From: Micrococcus porci
Lineage (GTDB): Bacteria > Actinomycetota > Actinomycetes > Actinomycetales > Micrococcaceae
Assembly (NCBI RefSeq): GCF_020097155.1
Contig: NZ_CP083691.1
Coordinates: 1,240,001 to 1,304,000, forward strand
Direction of reading: 5' to 3'
Length of the DNA: 64,000 nt
Part shown: one piece after another, positions 1 through 8,007 of the stretch
Layout of the letters: the number at the start of each line of letters is the position of its first letter
Numbering within the stretch: position 1 is the first letter of the stretch
Position numbers and translations under genes: made by a program
The notes under the pieces: generated by a model
The model's database searches: none
What the model was told of the DNA's origin: nothing
What the model saw: the letters and a program-made list of their open reading frames with translations, nothing else

Positions 1-36
1 ATCCTTAGGGGTGGGTGGTGAGGGGCGAGGCCGGGA

Positions 37-1125
37 TCAGTCTGGGATCTCGTCGAGCGACGTCGGCTCGGGGGCCGGACGGTCGTTGAACTCGTGGCGG
101 AAGCGAGTGGACTGCTCATAGGCGCGCTTGCGGACGCGCATGATGGAGCCCAGCGGCTGGTGCTCGACCACGCCGTTCCACGGGTTGAAGGTGAGGGCAT
201 CGTCGCCGTAGACGCGGCGGGGATGGCTGTAGCTCTCCTGCGCCTCGATGCGCAGGGTGGCGACGGGCTGGTGCGGGGCCTCCTCCTCGTCCCACAGGAC
301 GGAGGCGTCCTCCACCGGCATGCGCTCCGCGTCGGTCGCCAGCTGCGCCCGCAGGACGTACTCTGCGCTCTCACGGGAGAAGAAGTCGGCGACGATCTCG
401 CTGATCGAGGAGAAGTCCTTCACCTTCATGTCCTGGCCGGTCAGGGCGCGCACGTTCGCGGACGCCGGGGCCAGCGAGATCTTCGCGACGTGGTCCCCGT
501 AGCGCAGGGCGCCCTGGGTGAAGTACGTCTCGCCGAGGACGTGGGCGTTGTCCCGCCCCAGGCCTTCCAAGGTGGCGCTGGGGGTCCCCCCGACGGTCTC
601 CACCGCGCCCCGGACCACGCGCGCGGCGCCCGTCGTCAGGCGCTGCAGCAGCTCGGGGGACTGGGAGTTCTTCTCCAGCAGCCCCAGCATCTCCTGGTAG
701 CGGGCCACGGTGCCGAAGGCGAGCGTCGGGAAGTTCACCATGAGGAAGTCCTGATTGTGGCTGTCCAGATCCGGCAGCAGCCGCTTGCCCTCCACGCCGA
801 GCACCTTCAGGGCCCAGCCCCGCGGGGCGGGAGTGCGGTCGGTGTGGATGTCCCCGGGCGCTGAGGAGAGCCGCGCCACCGCCTCGTAGGTGCCCGGACG
901 GGCGAAGATGCCCTGCGCCAGCTCGGGAGCCAGGCCCTCGTGCACCTCCAGCGTGGCCTTGAGGACGGCGTGGCTCTTGGCGTGGGCGTCGCGGTGGGCG
1001 TGCTTGTGCTCTCCCGCCGTGCGGCGCTGTGCCGCGCCCATCTGGGCCAGGATCTCGCGGGTCAGGTCCTCCTCGCGGTCGACCGAGTGCTCGATGTCGG
1101 GCGTGTACGTCACCGGTTCAGTCAT
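37..1125 (-). CDS. catalase family (heme peroxidase-like) protein
   Basis: This 362-residue protein belongs to the short catalase-related group and probably binds heme and breaks down hydrogen peroxide or organic peroxides in the cytoplasm. Near residue 45 the segment HRDAHAKSHAVLKA matches the distal-histidine region of catalases. SHNQDFLMVNFP around residue 125 carries the distal Asn and the NFP block. RVRKRAYEQSTRFRHEFN near the C-terminus holds the Tyr expected as the proximal heme ligand. It lacks the long C-terminal domain of classical catalases, as is normal for this subfamily. I chose the ATG at 1125, since an upstream GTG only adds an Arg-rich stretch. It is transcribed away from the ABC-F gene across 212 bp. 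Family assignment is firm; actual catalase activity is inferred. Confidence 0.85.
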   Translation of the reverse strand: MTEPVTYTPDIEHSVDREEDLTREILAQMGAAQRRTAGEHKHAHRDAHAKSHAVLKATLEVHEGLAPELAQGIFARPGTYEAVARLSSAPGDIHTDRTPAPRGWALKVLGVEGKRLLPDLDSHNQDFLMVNFPTLAFGTVARYQEMLGLLEKNSQSPELLQRLTTGAARVVRGAVETVGGTPSATLEGLGRDNAHVLGETYFTQGALRYGDHVAKISLAPASANVRALTGQDMKVKDFSSISEIVADFFSRESAEYVLRAQLATDAERMPVEDASVLWDEEEAPHQPVATLRIEAQESYSHPRRVYGDDALTFNPWNGVVEHQPLGSIMRVRKRAYEQSTRFRHEFNDRPAPEPTSLDEIPD

Positions 1126-1337
1126 CAGTGTGCTCTGCCTTCCCTCTCTGGAGCGCCGTGTGCGCCGCGCGGAGCCGCGCACCTGACCCGTGCGACGCTA
1201 TGACTCTCCCCATGCCAGGGCAAGGAACGAAGCGCGCCGCAGGTCTGGGAGCCCGGGCCCGGGGGCGGTGCCCCGGGGGATCTGTGACAGTGTGGCGGTG
1301 ACCCGCCCCAGGGAAGCGCACCCGAGCCAGGAGAAGC

Positions 1338-2990
1338 ATGACCGCCACCCTCGTCGCCTCCGGCCTGGCCGGCGGCCACGGCCATCGCACGCTGTTCGAC
1401 GCGCTCGACCTCACCGTCGCGCCGGGGGACGTCGTCGGCGTCGTGGGGGCCAACGGCGCGGGCAAGTCCACGCTGCTGCGCATCCTCGGCGGGAACCTCG
1501 CCCCGCAGACCGGCACCGTGTCCCTCGCCCCCTCGGACGCCTTCGTCGGCTGGCTCCCGCAGGAGCACGAGCGCGTGTCGGGGGAGACGGTGGCCGGGTA
1601 CATCGCCCGCCGCACCGGCTGCGCCGAGGCCACCCGCGAGATGGACGCCTCTGCCGAGGCACTGGCCGGCCCGGACGTCACCGACGCCGCCGCGGACCGC
1701 TACAACACCGCCCTCACCCGCTGGCTGGCCTCCGGCGCCGCGGACCTGGAGGAGCGCATCCCCGCCGTCCTGGCCGACCTCGGCCTGGACCTCTCCGCCT
1801 CCCCGGAACAGGTCCTCATGACTTCCCTCTCCGGTGGGCAGGCCGCCCGCGTCGGCCTCGCCGCGCTGCTGCTCTCCCGCTTCGACGTCGTGCTCCTGGA
1901 CGAGCCCACCAACGACCTCGACCTCGACGGTCTGACCCGCCTGGAGGCCTTCGTGCAGGAGCTGCGCGGCGGCGTCGTGCTGGTGAGCCACGACCGCGAG
2001 TTCCTGGCCCGCTGCGTCACCCGCGTCCTGGAGCTCGACCTCGCCCAGCGCACCAACCGCGTCTACGGCGGCGGCTACGAGGCGTACCTCGAGGAGCGGG
2101 CCACCCTGCGCCGCCAGGCCCGGGAGAAGTACGAGGAGTTCGCCGAGCAGAAGCAGGACCTCGTCTCCCGCGCCCGCACCCAGCGGGAGTGGTCCAGCCA
2201 GGGCGTGCGCAACGCCATGCGCAAGTCCCCGGACAACGACAAGCTGCGCCGCAAGGCCAACAGCGAATCGAGCGAGAAGCAGGCCCAGAAGGTCCGGCAG
2301 ATGGAGAGCCGCATCGCGCGCCTGGAGGAGGTGGAGGAGCCGCGCAAGGAGTGGCGGCTGGAGTTCACCATCGGCGCGGCGCCGCGCTCCAGCTCGGTGG
2401 TCGCCACCCTCAACGACGCCGTGTTCCGGCAGGGCGGCTTCACGCTCGGCCCGGTGTCCCTCCAGGTCAACGCGGGGGAGCGGATCGGCATCACCGGGCC
2501 CAACGGGGCCGGCAAGTCGACCCTGCTGCGCGGGCTGCTGGGCCGCCAGGCCCCGGACGAGGGCACGGCCGCCCTGGGATCCAGCGTGCAGATCGGGGAG
2601 ATCGACCAGGCGCGTTCGCTGCTGGCCGGGGCCGTCCCGCTCGCCGCGGCCTTCGAGACGCTCGCGCCGGAGATGACCTCCGGGGAGGTGCGCACCCTGC
2701 TGGCCAAGTTCGGCCTCAAGGCCGACCACGTGAACCGCCCCGTGGACGAGCTCTCGCCCGGCGAGCGCACCCGGGCATCCCTGGCCCTGCTCCAGGCCCG
2801 CGGGGTGAACGTCCTCGTGCTCGACGAGCCCACCAACCACCTGGATCTGGAGGCCATCGAGCAGCTCGAGCAGGCGCTGGAGACCTATGAGGGCGCCCTG
2901 CTGCTCGTCACCCACGACCGCCGCATGCTGGACACCGTCCGCCTGGACCGACGCTGGCACGTGGCCGACGGGCGGGTGACGGAGCGCTGA
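1338..2990 (+). CDS. ABC-F family ATPase
   Basis: A 550-residue soluble ABC-F protein with two ATPase domains and no membrane segment. ABC-F proteins bind the ribosomal E site and either modulate translation or displace antibiotics. The first domain has Walker A GANGAGKST (about residue 38), signature LSGGQ (about 165) and Walker B VVLLDEPTND. A charged linker (about 250-340, rich in Lys, Arg and Glu) stands where the P-site-tRNA interaction motif lies. The second domain has GPNGAGKST (about 388), LSPGE and VLVLDEPTNH. The ATG at 1338 is preceded by AGGAGA at 1329-1334. Whether it is a housekeeping or an antibiotic-resistance ABC-F cannot be told from sequence alone; the short interdomain linker and orphan location fit either. 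Confidence 0.93.
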   Translation: MTATLVASGLAGGHGHRTLFDALDLTVAPGDVVGVVGANGAGKSTLLRILGGNLAPQTGTVSLAPSDAFVGWLPQEHERVSGETVAGYIARRTGCAEATREMDASAEALAGPDVTDAAADRYNTALTRWLASGAADLEERIPAVLADLGLDLSASPEQVLMTSLSGGQAARVGLAALLLSRFDVVLLDEPTNDLDLDGLTRLEAFVQELRGGVVLVSHDREFLARCVTRVLELDLAQRTNRVYGGGYEAYLEERATLRRQAREKYEEFAEQKQDLVSRARTQREWSSQGVRNAMRKSPDNDKLRRKANSESSEKQAQKVRQMESRIARLEEVEEPRKEWRLEFTIGAAPRSSSVVATLNDAVFRQGGFTLGPVSLQVNAGERIGITGPNGAGKSTLLRGLLGRQAPDEGTAALGSSVQIGEIDQARSLLAGAVPLAAAFETLAPEMTSGEVRTLLAKFGLKADHVNRPVDELSPGERTRASLALLQARGVNVLVLDEPTNHLDLEAIEQLEQALETYEGALLLVTHDRRMLDTVRLDRRWHVADGRVTER

Positions 2991-3104
2991 TGTCCCGGGC
3001 GCGGCGGCCGTGGCGTGAGGCCGGTGGGCACCGTCACCCTTGCCCGAGATTCGGTTGTGTACGACCATGAGAGTGCAGTCCCCACCAATGAAAGGGCCCC
3101 AGAC

Positions 3105-3788
3105 ATGTCCCGCATCCTGATGATCCTCACCTCGCACGACCAGCTGGGCGACACCGGCCGCAAGACCGGGTTCTGGCTCGAGGAGTTCGCCTCGCCCTAC
3201 TACGTCTTCACGGACGCCGGCCACGAGGTCACCCTCGCCTCGCCCCGCGGCGGCCAGCCGCCCATCGACCCGACGAGCTCGAAGTCGGAGATGCAGACCG
3301 AGGCCACCCGCCGGTTCGACCAGGACGAGGAGGCCAAGGCCGCCCTGGCCCACACCACGCCCCTGGCCCAGGTGGACGTGGACGGGTTCGATGCCGTCTT
3401 CTACCCGGGCGGTCACGGCCCGCTGTGGGACCTGGTGTCCGACGCCGACTCCACGCGGATCATCCTCGACAGCGACGCGGCCGGACGCCCGCTCGGCCTC
3501 GTCTGCCACGCTCCCGGGATCCTGCACCCGATCACCACCGCCGACGGCACCCCGTTCGTGCGCGGCCGTCAGGTCGCCGGGTTCACCAACGGCGAGGAGG
3601 AGGCCGCCCAGCTGACGGACGTCGTCCCGTTCCTCGTCGAGGACTCGCTGATCGCCGCCGGCGCGGACTACCGCAAGGGCCCGGATCAGGAGAGCTTCGT
3701 GGTCACGGACGGCACCCTGGTGACCGGCCAGAACCCGGCCTCCTCCGCCGACGCCGCCCGCCGCCTCCTGGACCTGCTCGCGCGCTGA
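3105..3788 (+). CDS. DJ-1/PfpI superfamily protein (Hsp31-like)
   Basis: A 227-residue type 1 glutamine amidotransferase-like domain of the Hsp31/YajL/PfpI superfamily, which includes glyoxalase III and protein deglycases. The N-terminus (TGRKTGFWLEEFASPY) and the loop ASPRGGQPPIDPTS are typical of the Hsp31 branch. The nucleophile elbow is LVCHAPG, with Cys and His adjacent. FYPGGHGPLWDL precedes it and carries the oxyanion glycines. I chose ATG 3105, which follows a purine-rich GAAAGGG at 3090-3096; an upstream GTG adds unconserved residues. It starts 114 bp after the ABC-F stop, so it may have its own promoter. Methylglyoxal detoxification is a family-level guess. Confidence 0.88.
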   Translation: MSRILMILTSHDQLGDTGRKTGFWLEEFASPYYVFTDAGHEVTLASPRGGQPPIDPTSSKSEMQTEATRRFDQDEEAKAALAHTTPLAQVDVDGFDAVFYPGGHGPLWDLVSDADSTRIILDSDAAGRPLGLVCHAPGILHPITTADGTPFVRGRQVAGFTNGEEEAAQLTDVVPFLVEDSLIAAGADYRKGPDQESFVVTDGTLVTGQNPASSADAARRLLDLLAR

Positions 3789-3828
3789 CCCCCGCCGAGC
3801 CCGCCGCTTCGACCCCGAGGAGACCACC

Positions 3829-4839
3829 ATGAGCACCCCCACCCACACGCGCGAGATCCACCTCGCCTCCCGCCCCCACGGCGCCCCGACGCCGGAGAAC
3901 TTCCGCCTCACGGAGGTCGAGCTCCCCGAGCTCGCCGAGGGCCAGGTCCTCGTGCGCAACACCGTGATGTCCGTGGACCCGTACATGCGCGGCCGCATGA
4001 ACGACGTCGAGTCCTACGTGCCTCCGTTCCAGCTCGACGCCCCCCTCGACGGCGGCGCGGTGGGCACCGTGATCGCCTCGCGCCACGCGGACGTGCCGGA
4101 GGGCACGTCCGTGCTCCACGGCCTCGGCTGGCGCGAGCACGCCGTCCTCGACGGCGACACCGTCCAGGCCGTGGACACCTCCCAGTTCTCGGACAGCACC
4201 TACCTGGGCGTGCTGGGCATGACGGGTCTGACCGCCTACACCGGCCTCGTGCACGTGGCCGAGATGCAGGAGGGCGACGCCGTGTTCATCTCGGGTGCCG
4301 CGGGGGCCGTCGGCTCGACCGCCGGCCAGATCGCCCGCCTGCTGGGCGCCTCCCGCGTGATCGGCTCGGCGGGCACGCCCGAGAAGGTGGCGCGGGTGAA
4401 GGAGCTGGGCTTCGACGCCGCGTTCGACTACCACGACGGCTCGCCCACCGACCTGCTGGCCGAGGCGGCGCCGGAGGGCATCGACGTCTACTTCGACAAC
4501 GTGGGCGGCGACCACCTCGAGGCCGCCATCGCCGCGATGCGAGTCGACGGCCGCGTGGCGATGTGCGGCGCGATCGCCCAGTACAACTCGACGGAGCCGC
4601 CGGCCGCCCCGCGCAACCTCGCCCTGGCGATCGGCAAGCGCCTGACCCTGCGCGGCTTCGTCCTGCAGAAGTACGCGGCGCAGGTCCGCCCCGAGTTCCT
4701 CGAGCGCGTGGGCCCGTGGGTCGCCGACGGGAAGATCCAGTGGGACGAGACCGTTCGGGAGGGTCTGGAGAACGCACCCCAGGCGTTCATCGACCTGCTC
4801 GAGGGCGCCAACACCGGCAAGATGGTCGTCCGGCTGTGA
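3829..4839 (+). CDS. NADP-dependent MDR oxidoreductase (CurA/leukotriene B4 dehydrogenase type)
   Basis: A 336-residue zinc-independent medium-chain reductase that reduces activated C=C bonds (enones) with NADPH. MSVDPYMRGRM near residue 45 is the signature of the CurA/prostaglandin reductase group. The Rossmann fold starts at VFISGAAGAVGSTAGQ (about residue 150). FDYHDG and IDVYFDNVGGDHL follow, as in E. coli CurA. AGGAGACC at 3818-3825 is the ribosome binding site. Its stop codon overlaps the GTG start of the downstream alpha/beta hydrolase (GTGA), so the pair is translationally coupled. Reduction of toxic aldehydes or enones is likely given the nearby peroxide and DJ-1 genes, but the substrate is unknown. 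Confidence 0.93.
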   Translation: MSTPTHTREIHLASRPHGAPTPENFRLTEVELPELAEGQVLVRNTVMSVDPYMRGRMNDVESYVPPFQLDAPLDGGAVGTVIASRHADVPEGTSVLHGLGWREHAVLDGDTVQAVDTSQFSDSTYLGVLGMTGLTAYTGLVHVAEMQEGDAVFISGAAGAVGSTAGQIARLLGASRVIGSAGTPEKVARVKELGFDAAFDYHDGSPTDLLAEAAPEGIDVYFDNVGGDHLEAAIAAMRVDGRVAMCGAIAQYNSTEPPAAPRNLALAIGKRLTLRGFVLQKYAAQVRPEFLERVGPWVADGKIQWDETVREGLENAPQAFIDLLEGANTGKMVVRL

Positions 4840-5672
4840 CAGGCGGTGACGCACTGTGGGGCCGCGTGGACGCCTTCCGGCACCAGGGCCTGACCTTCGA
4901 CGTCCGCGACGGCGGGCCGGCCGAGGGGGAGGTGGTCCTGCTGCTGCACGGCTTCCCGCAGGACTCCACGTCCTGGAGGCACGTCGAGCCGCTGCTGCAC
5001 GCCGCGGGACTGCGCACGCTCGCCCCGGACCAGCGCGGCTACTCCCCGGGGGCCGCTCCGCGGGCGACGGCGGCCTATCGCCTCCCGGCCCTCGTGGGGG
5101 ACGCCGTCGCGCTGGCGGACGCGGCGGGGGCGCGGCGCGTCCACGTCGTCGGCCATGACTGGGGCGGTGCCGTCGCCTGGGCGCTGGCCACCGCCCACCC
5201 CGAGCGCGTCGCGTCCCTGACGGTCCTGTCCACGCCGCACCCGGCCGCCCTGGCCCGCGCCCTGCGCGGCTCGGACCAGCTGCGCCGCAGCTGGTACATC
5301 GCCGCCTTCCAGGCACCGGCCCTCCCCGAACGGATCCTCTCGCGACGGCTGGGCTCCCTGCTGCAGCGGGGGCAGGTCCCCGGGGCGGAGCACTACGCCC
5401 GCCGGTTCTCCACCCCGCAGAGCCTGCGCGGCCCGGTGAACTGGTATCGGGCGAACCCGGATCTTGTGACCACCACGCGCAGCGCGCCCGTGTCGGTCCC
5501 CACCACGTACGTGTGGGGCACCCGGGATGCGGCCCTGGGGCCGCGGGCCGCCGAGCTCACGGCGGGGCAGGTGGCGGGGGAGTACCGGTTCGTGGCGCTC
5601 GACGCGGACCACTGGCTGCCCGAGCGTGAGGCGGACGCCGTCGCCCGCGCGATCCTGGACCGGGTGCGCTGA
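4836..5672 (+). CDS. alpha/beta hydrolase (epoxide hydrolase-like)
   Basis: A 278-residue alpha/beta hydrolase. The oxyanion segment is LLHGFPQDSTSW. The nucleophile elbow VVGHDWGGAVAW has Asp at the nucleophile position, as in epoxide hydrolases and dehalogenases rather than Ser esterases. YVWGTRDAALG supplies the acid residue and DADHWLPE the catalytic His. The GTG at 4836 overlaps the end of the CurA-like gene by four bases, which indicates one operon. It converges on ohrR, with only 33 bp between stop codons. The D-type elbow argues for hydrolysis of epoxides or halides; the true substrate is not visible. Confidence 0.9.
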   Translation: MTGGDALWGRVDAFRHQGLTFDVRDGGPAEGEVVLLLHGFPQDSTSWRHVEPLLHAAGLRTLAPDQRGYSPGAAPRATAAYRLPALVGDAVALADAAGARRVHVVGHDWGGAVAWALATAHPERVASLTVLSTPHPAALARALRGSDQLRRSWYIAAFQAPALPERILSRRLGSLLQRGQVPGAEHYARRFSTPQSLRGPVNWYRANPDLVTTTRSAPVSVPTTYVWGTRDAALGPRAAELTAGQVAGEYRFVALDADHWLPEREADAVARAILDRVR

Positions 5673-5705
5673 CCCGCGTTCGGCGCGCGGGCCGCTCCCG
5701 CCGTC

Positions 5706-6194
5706 TCAGCGCGGCCCGGCGGCCTCGGTGATCCGGTTCAGCAGGCCCATGAGGACCTGGCGCTCGGTGGCGTCGAGGGGGATCCGCGTGAGGGCGTCCG
5801 CCGGGACCGTCCGGGCGGACTCCCGCAGCGCTCGCCCCTCGTCCGTCAGCCGGACCAGCACGCGTCGCTCGTCGTGGACGTCGCGCTCCCGCGTGACGAG
5901 CCCCATGCCGGCCAGGCGCCGCACCAGGGGCGTGATGGTGCCGTTGTCCATGCCGAGCCGGTCCCGCAGCGCGCCGACCGCCAGTGCTCCGGCGCCCGGC
6001 GTCGGCGCGTCCGTCTCGGCCGAGGCGTCACCCTCCACCTGCCACAGGGTGAGCATCACGAGGTACTGCGGGTAGGTGAGGCCGAGGCGGGAGAGCAGCG
6101 GGCCGTAGCCGCGCGTGACGGCGCGCGTCGCCCGGTGCAGGGCGAAGCAGAGCTGGTCCTCGAGTGCGAGGCTGGGGGTCGGCGCGGCATCCAT
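5706..6194 (-). CDS. ohrR: OhrR, MarR-family organic peroxide sensor/repressor
   Basis: A 162-residue MarR-type winged-helix regulator. The N-terminal block LEDQLCFALHRATRAV contains the single reactive Cys of OhrR proteins (about residue 16), and LGLTYPQYLVMLTLW contains the Tyr that bonds to the oxidised Cys. DNA-binding wing: DNGTITPLVRRLAGMGLVTRERD. An insertion near residues 55-65 (EGDASAETDAPTPGAG) lengthens the region before the recognition helices. The gene is divergent from ohr, the classical arrangement in which peroxide oxidation of the Cys releases ohr repression. Start at ATG 6194. The neighbour makes the assignment strong. Confidence 0.95.
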   Translation of the reverse strand: MDAAPTPSLALEDQLCFALHRATRAVTRGYGPLLSRLGLTYPQYLVMLTLWQVEGDASAETDAPTPGAGALAVGALRDRLGMDNGTITPLVRRLAGMGLVTRERDVHDERRVLVRLTDEGRALRESARTVPADALTRIPLDATERQVLMGLLNRITEAAGPR

Positions 6195-6222
6195 GGGAGC
6201 GATTCTAGTGGTCGCTGACGAA

Positions 6223-6233
6223 CAACTTGGTTG
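6223..6233. promoter_or_regulatory. candidate OhrR operator in the ohrR-ohr intergenic region
   Basis: The inverted repeat CAAC-TTG-GTTG lies in the 111 bp between the divergent ohrR and ohr starts. It is AT-richer than its surroundings, as expected for a promoter/operator. OhrR proteins bind short imperfect palindromes overlapping the ohr promoter; this exact sequence is not a published consensus that I can cite, so the function is inferred from position and symmetry. Confidence 0.45.
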
Positions 6234-6305
6234 CACACGACCTAACCGGGTGGCAGGCTGGAGCCGACTCGTCCCGCACGGGGCGGGCGGATGAAAGGAC
6301 CTCTC

Positions 6306-6725
6306 ATGGAGACCATCTACACCGCCGAGGCGCTCAGCACCGGCGCCGGCCGCGACGGCCATGTCCGCACCACCGACGGGCGGGTCGACCTCGACCTCGC
6401 CGTGCCCACCGAGATGGGCGGCTCCGGCCAGGGCAGCAACCCCGAGCAGCTGTTCGCCGCCGGCTACGCCGCGTGCTTCCACTCGGCCCTGCAGATGGTC
6501 GCCCGCGCCTCCCGGGCCGACATCACCGACTCCTCCGTCGGCGCCCGCGTGGGCATCGGCCGCCAGGGTGAGGGCTTCGGCCTGGAGGTCACCCTCGAGG
6601 TCGTGCTGCCCCACGTCCCCGCGGACCAGGCCCGCGCCCTCATGGAGCAGGCGCATCAGGTGTGCCCCTATTCGAACGCCACCCGGGGCAACATCGACGT
6701 CGTCCTCGAGCTCGGGGAGGCGTGA
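6306..6725 (+). CDS. ohr: Ohr, organic hydroperoxide reductase
   Basis: A 139-residue OsmC/Ohr thiol peroxidase that reduces organic and fatty acid hydroperoxides to alcohols. Catalytic Cys residues are in GYAACFHSAL (about residue 60) and HQVCPYSNATRGN (about 124), both fully Ohr-like. The N-terminal ETIYTAEA and GSNPEQLFAAGYA blocks fit. AAAGGA at 6294-6299 precedes the ATG at 6306. Transcribed divergently from its regulator ohrR. The stop overlaps the ATG of the following DoxX-like gene (TGATG), so that gene is co-translated. Confidence 0.97.
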   Translation: METIYTAEALSTGAGRDGHVRTTDGRVDLDLAVPTEMGGSGQGSNPEQLFAAGYAACFHSALQMVARASRADITDSSVGARVGIGRQGEGFGLEVTLEVVLPHVPADQARALMEQAHQVCPYSNATRGNIDVVLELGEA

Positions 6726-7150
6726 TGACGAAGCGCCGGCAGTCCGTCCCCCTCTCCCAGACCGCCGCCCGCCTCGGCCTCGGCGGGTTCATGACCGCCG
6801 CGGGGCTGTCCCACCTCACCGTGGCGCGCCGTGAGTTCCGCGCGCAGGTGCCCTCGTGGGTCCCGCTCCCGGCGGACCTCGTGGTGCTCGGATCCGGCGT
6901 GGCCGAGATCGGCCTCGGGGCCGCTCTGCTGGCGCTCCCCGGGCAGCGCCGCCGGACCGGCACCGCCCTGGCGGCCTTCTACACGGCGATCTACCCCGGG
7001 AACATCGGGCAGTACGCCGAGCGCAAGGACGGCTTCGGGCTGGACACCGACGGCCGCCGCCTGGCGCGGCTGTTCGGCCAGCCCGCCCTCATCGCGGCCG
7101 CCCTGTGGGCCGCGGGAATCCCCGAGCGGGAGCACGGCGGGCGCGGCTGA
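6725..7150 (+). CDS. DoxX-like small membrane protein
   Basis: A 141-residue integral membrane protein with about four hydrophobic segments (around residues 12-30, 48-70, 78-95, 120-135). The motif FYTAIYPGNIGQYAERKDGFGLDTD is typical of the DoxX-like family near peroxide genes. Its ATG overlaps the ohr stop by one base, so it belongs to the ohr transcript and likely works in the peroxide response, perhaps in membrane redox protection. No catalytic residues are known for this family. The gene ends at a strong hairpin. Confidence 0.8.
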   Translation: MTKRRQSVPLSQTAARLGLGGFMTAAGLSHLTVARREFRAQVPSWVPLPADLVVLGSGVAEIGLGAALLALPGQRRRTGTALAAFYTAIYPGNIGQYAERKDGFGLDTDGRRLARLFGQPALIAAALWAAGIPEREHGGRG

Positions 7151-7176
7151 CGCCGTCGCCGGCCCCGCGGGCCTGT

Positions 7177-7206
7177 GCCGGCTCCGGGCACATGCCCGGA
7201 GCCGGC
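7177..7206. terminator. bidirectional hairpin terminator
   Basis: A perfect 13-bp inverted repeat (GCCGGCTCCGGGC / GCCCGGAGCCGGC) with loop ACAT sits between the converging ohr operon and the M20 remnant. It has no T tract, as is usual for hairpins in this window. Confidence 0.75.
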
Positions 7207-7212
7207 GTGACC

Positions 7213-7530
7213 TCACCCCGCCGTGAGGCGCGGCCCGTTCCGCAGGACCTCCACGGCCAGCCGCAGGGCGATCGGGAAGGCGTCCTCATCCAGACCGAAC
7301 CGCGGGTTGTGGTGACCCGCGTCGAAGCCCTTGGCGGCGTTGCCGGCCCCCACGAACACGTACGTGGCGGGCGCGGTCCGGGAGAAGGCCGCGAAGTCCT
7401 CGCCGCCGAGCATCGGCGGGTCGGTGATCACCGAGCCCGGGAACAGGTCCTCGCACAGCTCCTGGACCACCGCGGTGCGGGCCGGGTCGTTCCACACCAT
7501 GTCGTAGCCGCGCAGATAGTCCAGCCCGAC
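7213..7530 (-). pseudogene. M20 family amidohydrolase, 3' remnant
   Basis: About 105 residues matching the C-terminal end of M20 aminoacylase/amidohydrolases: LDYLRGYDMVWND, then a metal-site block PPMLGGEDFAAFS, then the characteristic FVGAGNAAKGFDAGHHNPRFGLDEDAFPIALRL tail (split here by function: AGHHNPRF holds a metal His). The N-terminal two thirds and the dimerisation domain are absent. At about 7530 the sequence changes into the abgT remnant in a different reading frame, so no full product can be made. AbgT transporters and M20 hydrolases of aminobenzoyl-glutamate are natural operon partners, which explains the pairing. Confidence 0.85.
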
Positions 7531-7883
7531 CGCTCGGCGACGCCGATGCCGAGCATGATGATGAGCACCTGCCCCAGCGGGGCGAAGGCGCCGAAGGTCT
7601 TGGCGGCGTCGCCGATGACGACGCGCATGCCCTCCGTGCTGAGCAGATCGGTCGCCACGAGGGTCTCACCCGTGCCCGGATGGACCGCGCTCCACCCGCT
7701 CAGCCCGGCCACGGCGGACGCCGCCAGGGTCAGGGCGCAGAGGGCCGCGAAGATGATGATCGGGTCCGGGAGCTTGTTGCCGCTCCATTCGATCACGTTG
7801 AGGAACCTGTTGAGCAGGCCTCCGGGGGTGTGTTTCCGGGGTGAGGCGTCGGCGGCGGTGGACCCACCGGTGGGCGAGGTCAT
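7531..7883 (-). pseudogene. abgT: AbgT-family transporter, 5' remnant
   Basis: About 117 N-terminal residues of an AbgT/p-aminobenzoyl-glutamate transporter: MTSPTGGSTAADASP, GGLLNRFLNVIEWSGNKLPD, then a first membrane helix PIIIFAALCALTLAASAVAG, and FGAFAPLGQVLIIMLGIGVAERSG. Full AbgT proteins have about 500 residues, so some 75% is missing. After AERSG the frame runs into non-homologous sequence, because the join to the M20 gene is out of frame. Start at ATG 7883. This is the upstream half of a deletion scar. Confidence 0.87.
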
Positions 7884-8007
7884 GGGACTCCTCCGAGGTG
7901 CGAGAGACGGTGAGCCCTCGGCCACAGGGGCGAGATACGGCCCCCTGTAGGGTGCCCCGTCGTAGGTGTCCCGCAGGTGTCCCGCGGGTGTCCGGTCCGG
8001 CGGGCCG

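Noticed and set aside
1126..1337. Possible shared operator between the catalase-like and ABC-F genes
   Set aside because: I saw no convincing palindrome or promoter elements in the 212-bp gap.
1125..3998. A 957-codon open frame antisense to the ABC-F and PfpI genes
   Set aside because: It is a by-product of G/C-rich third positions. It has low-complexity Gly/Ala/Arg/Val composition, and the plus strand carries clear conserved families.
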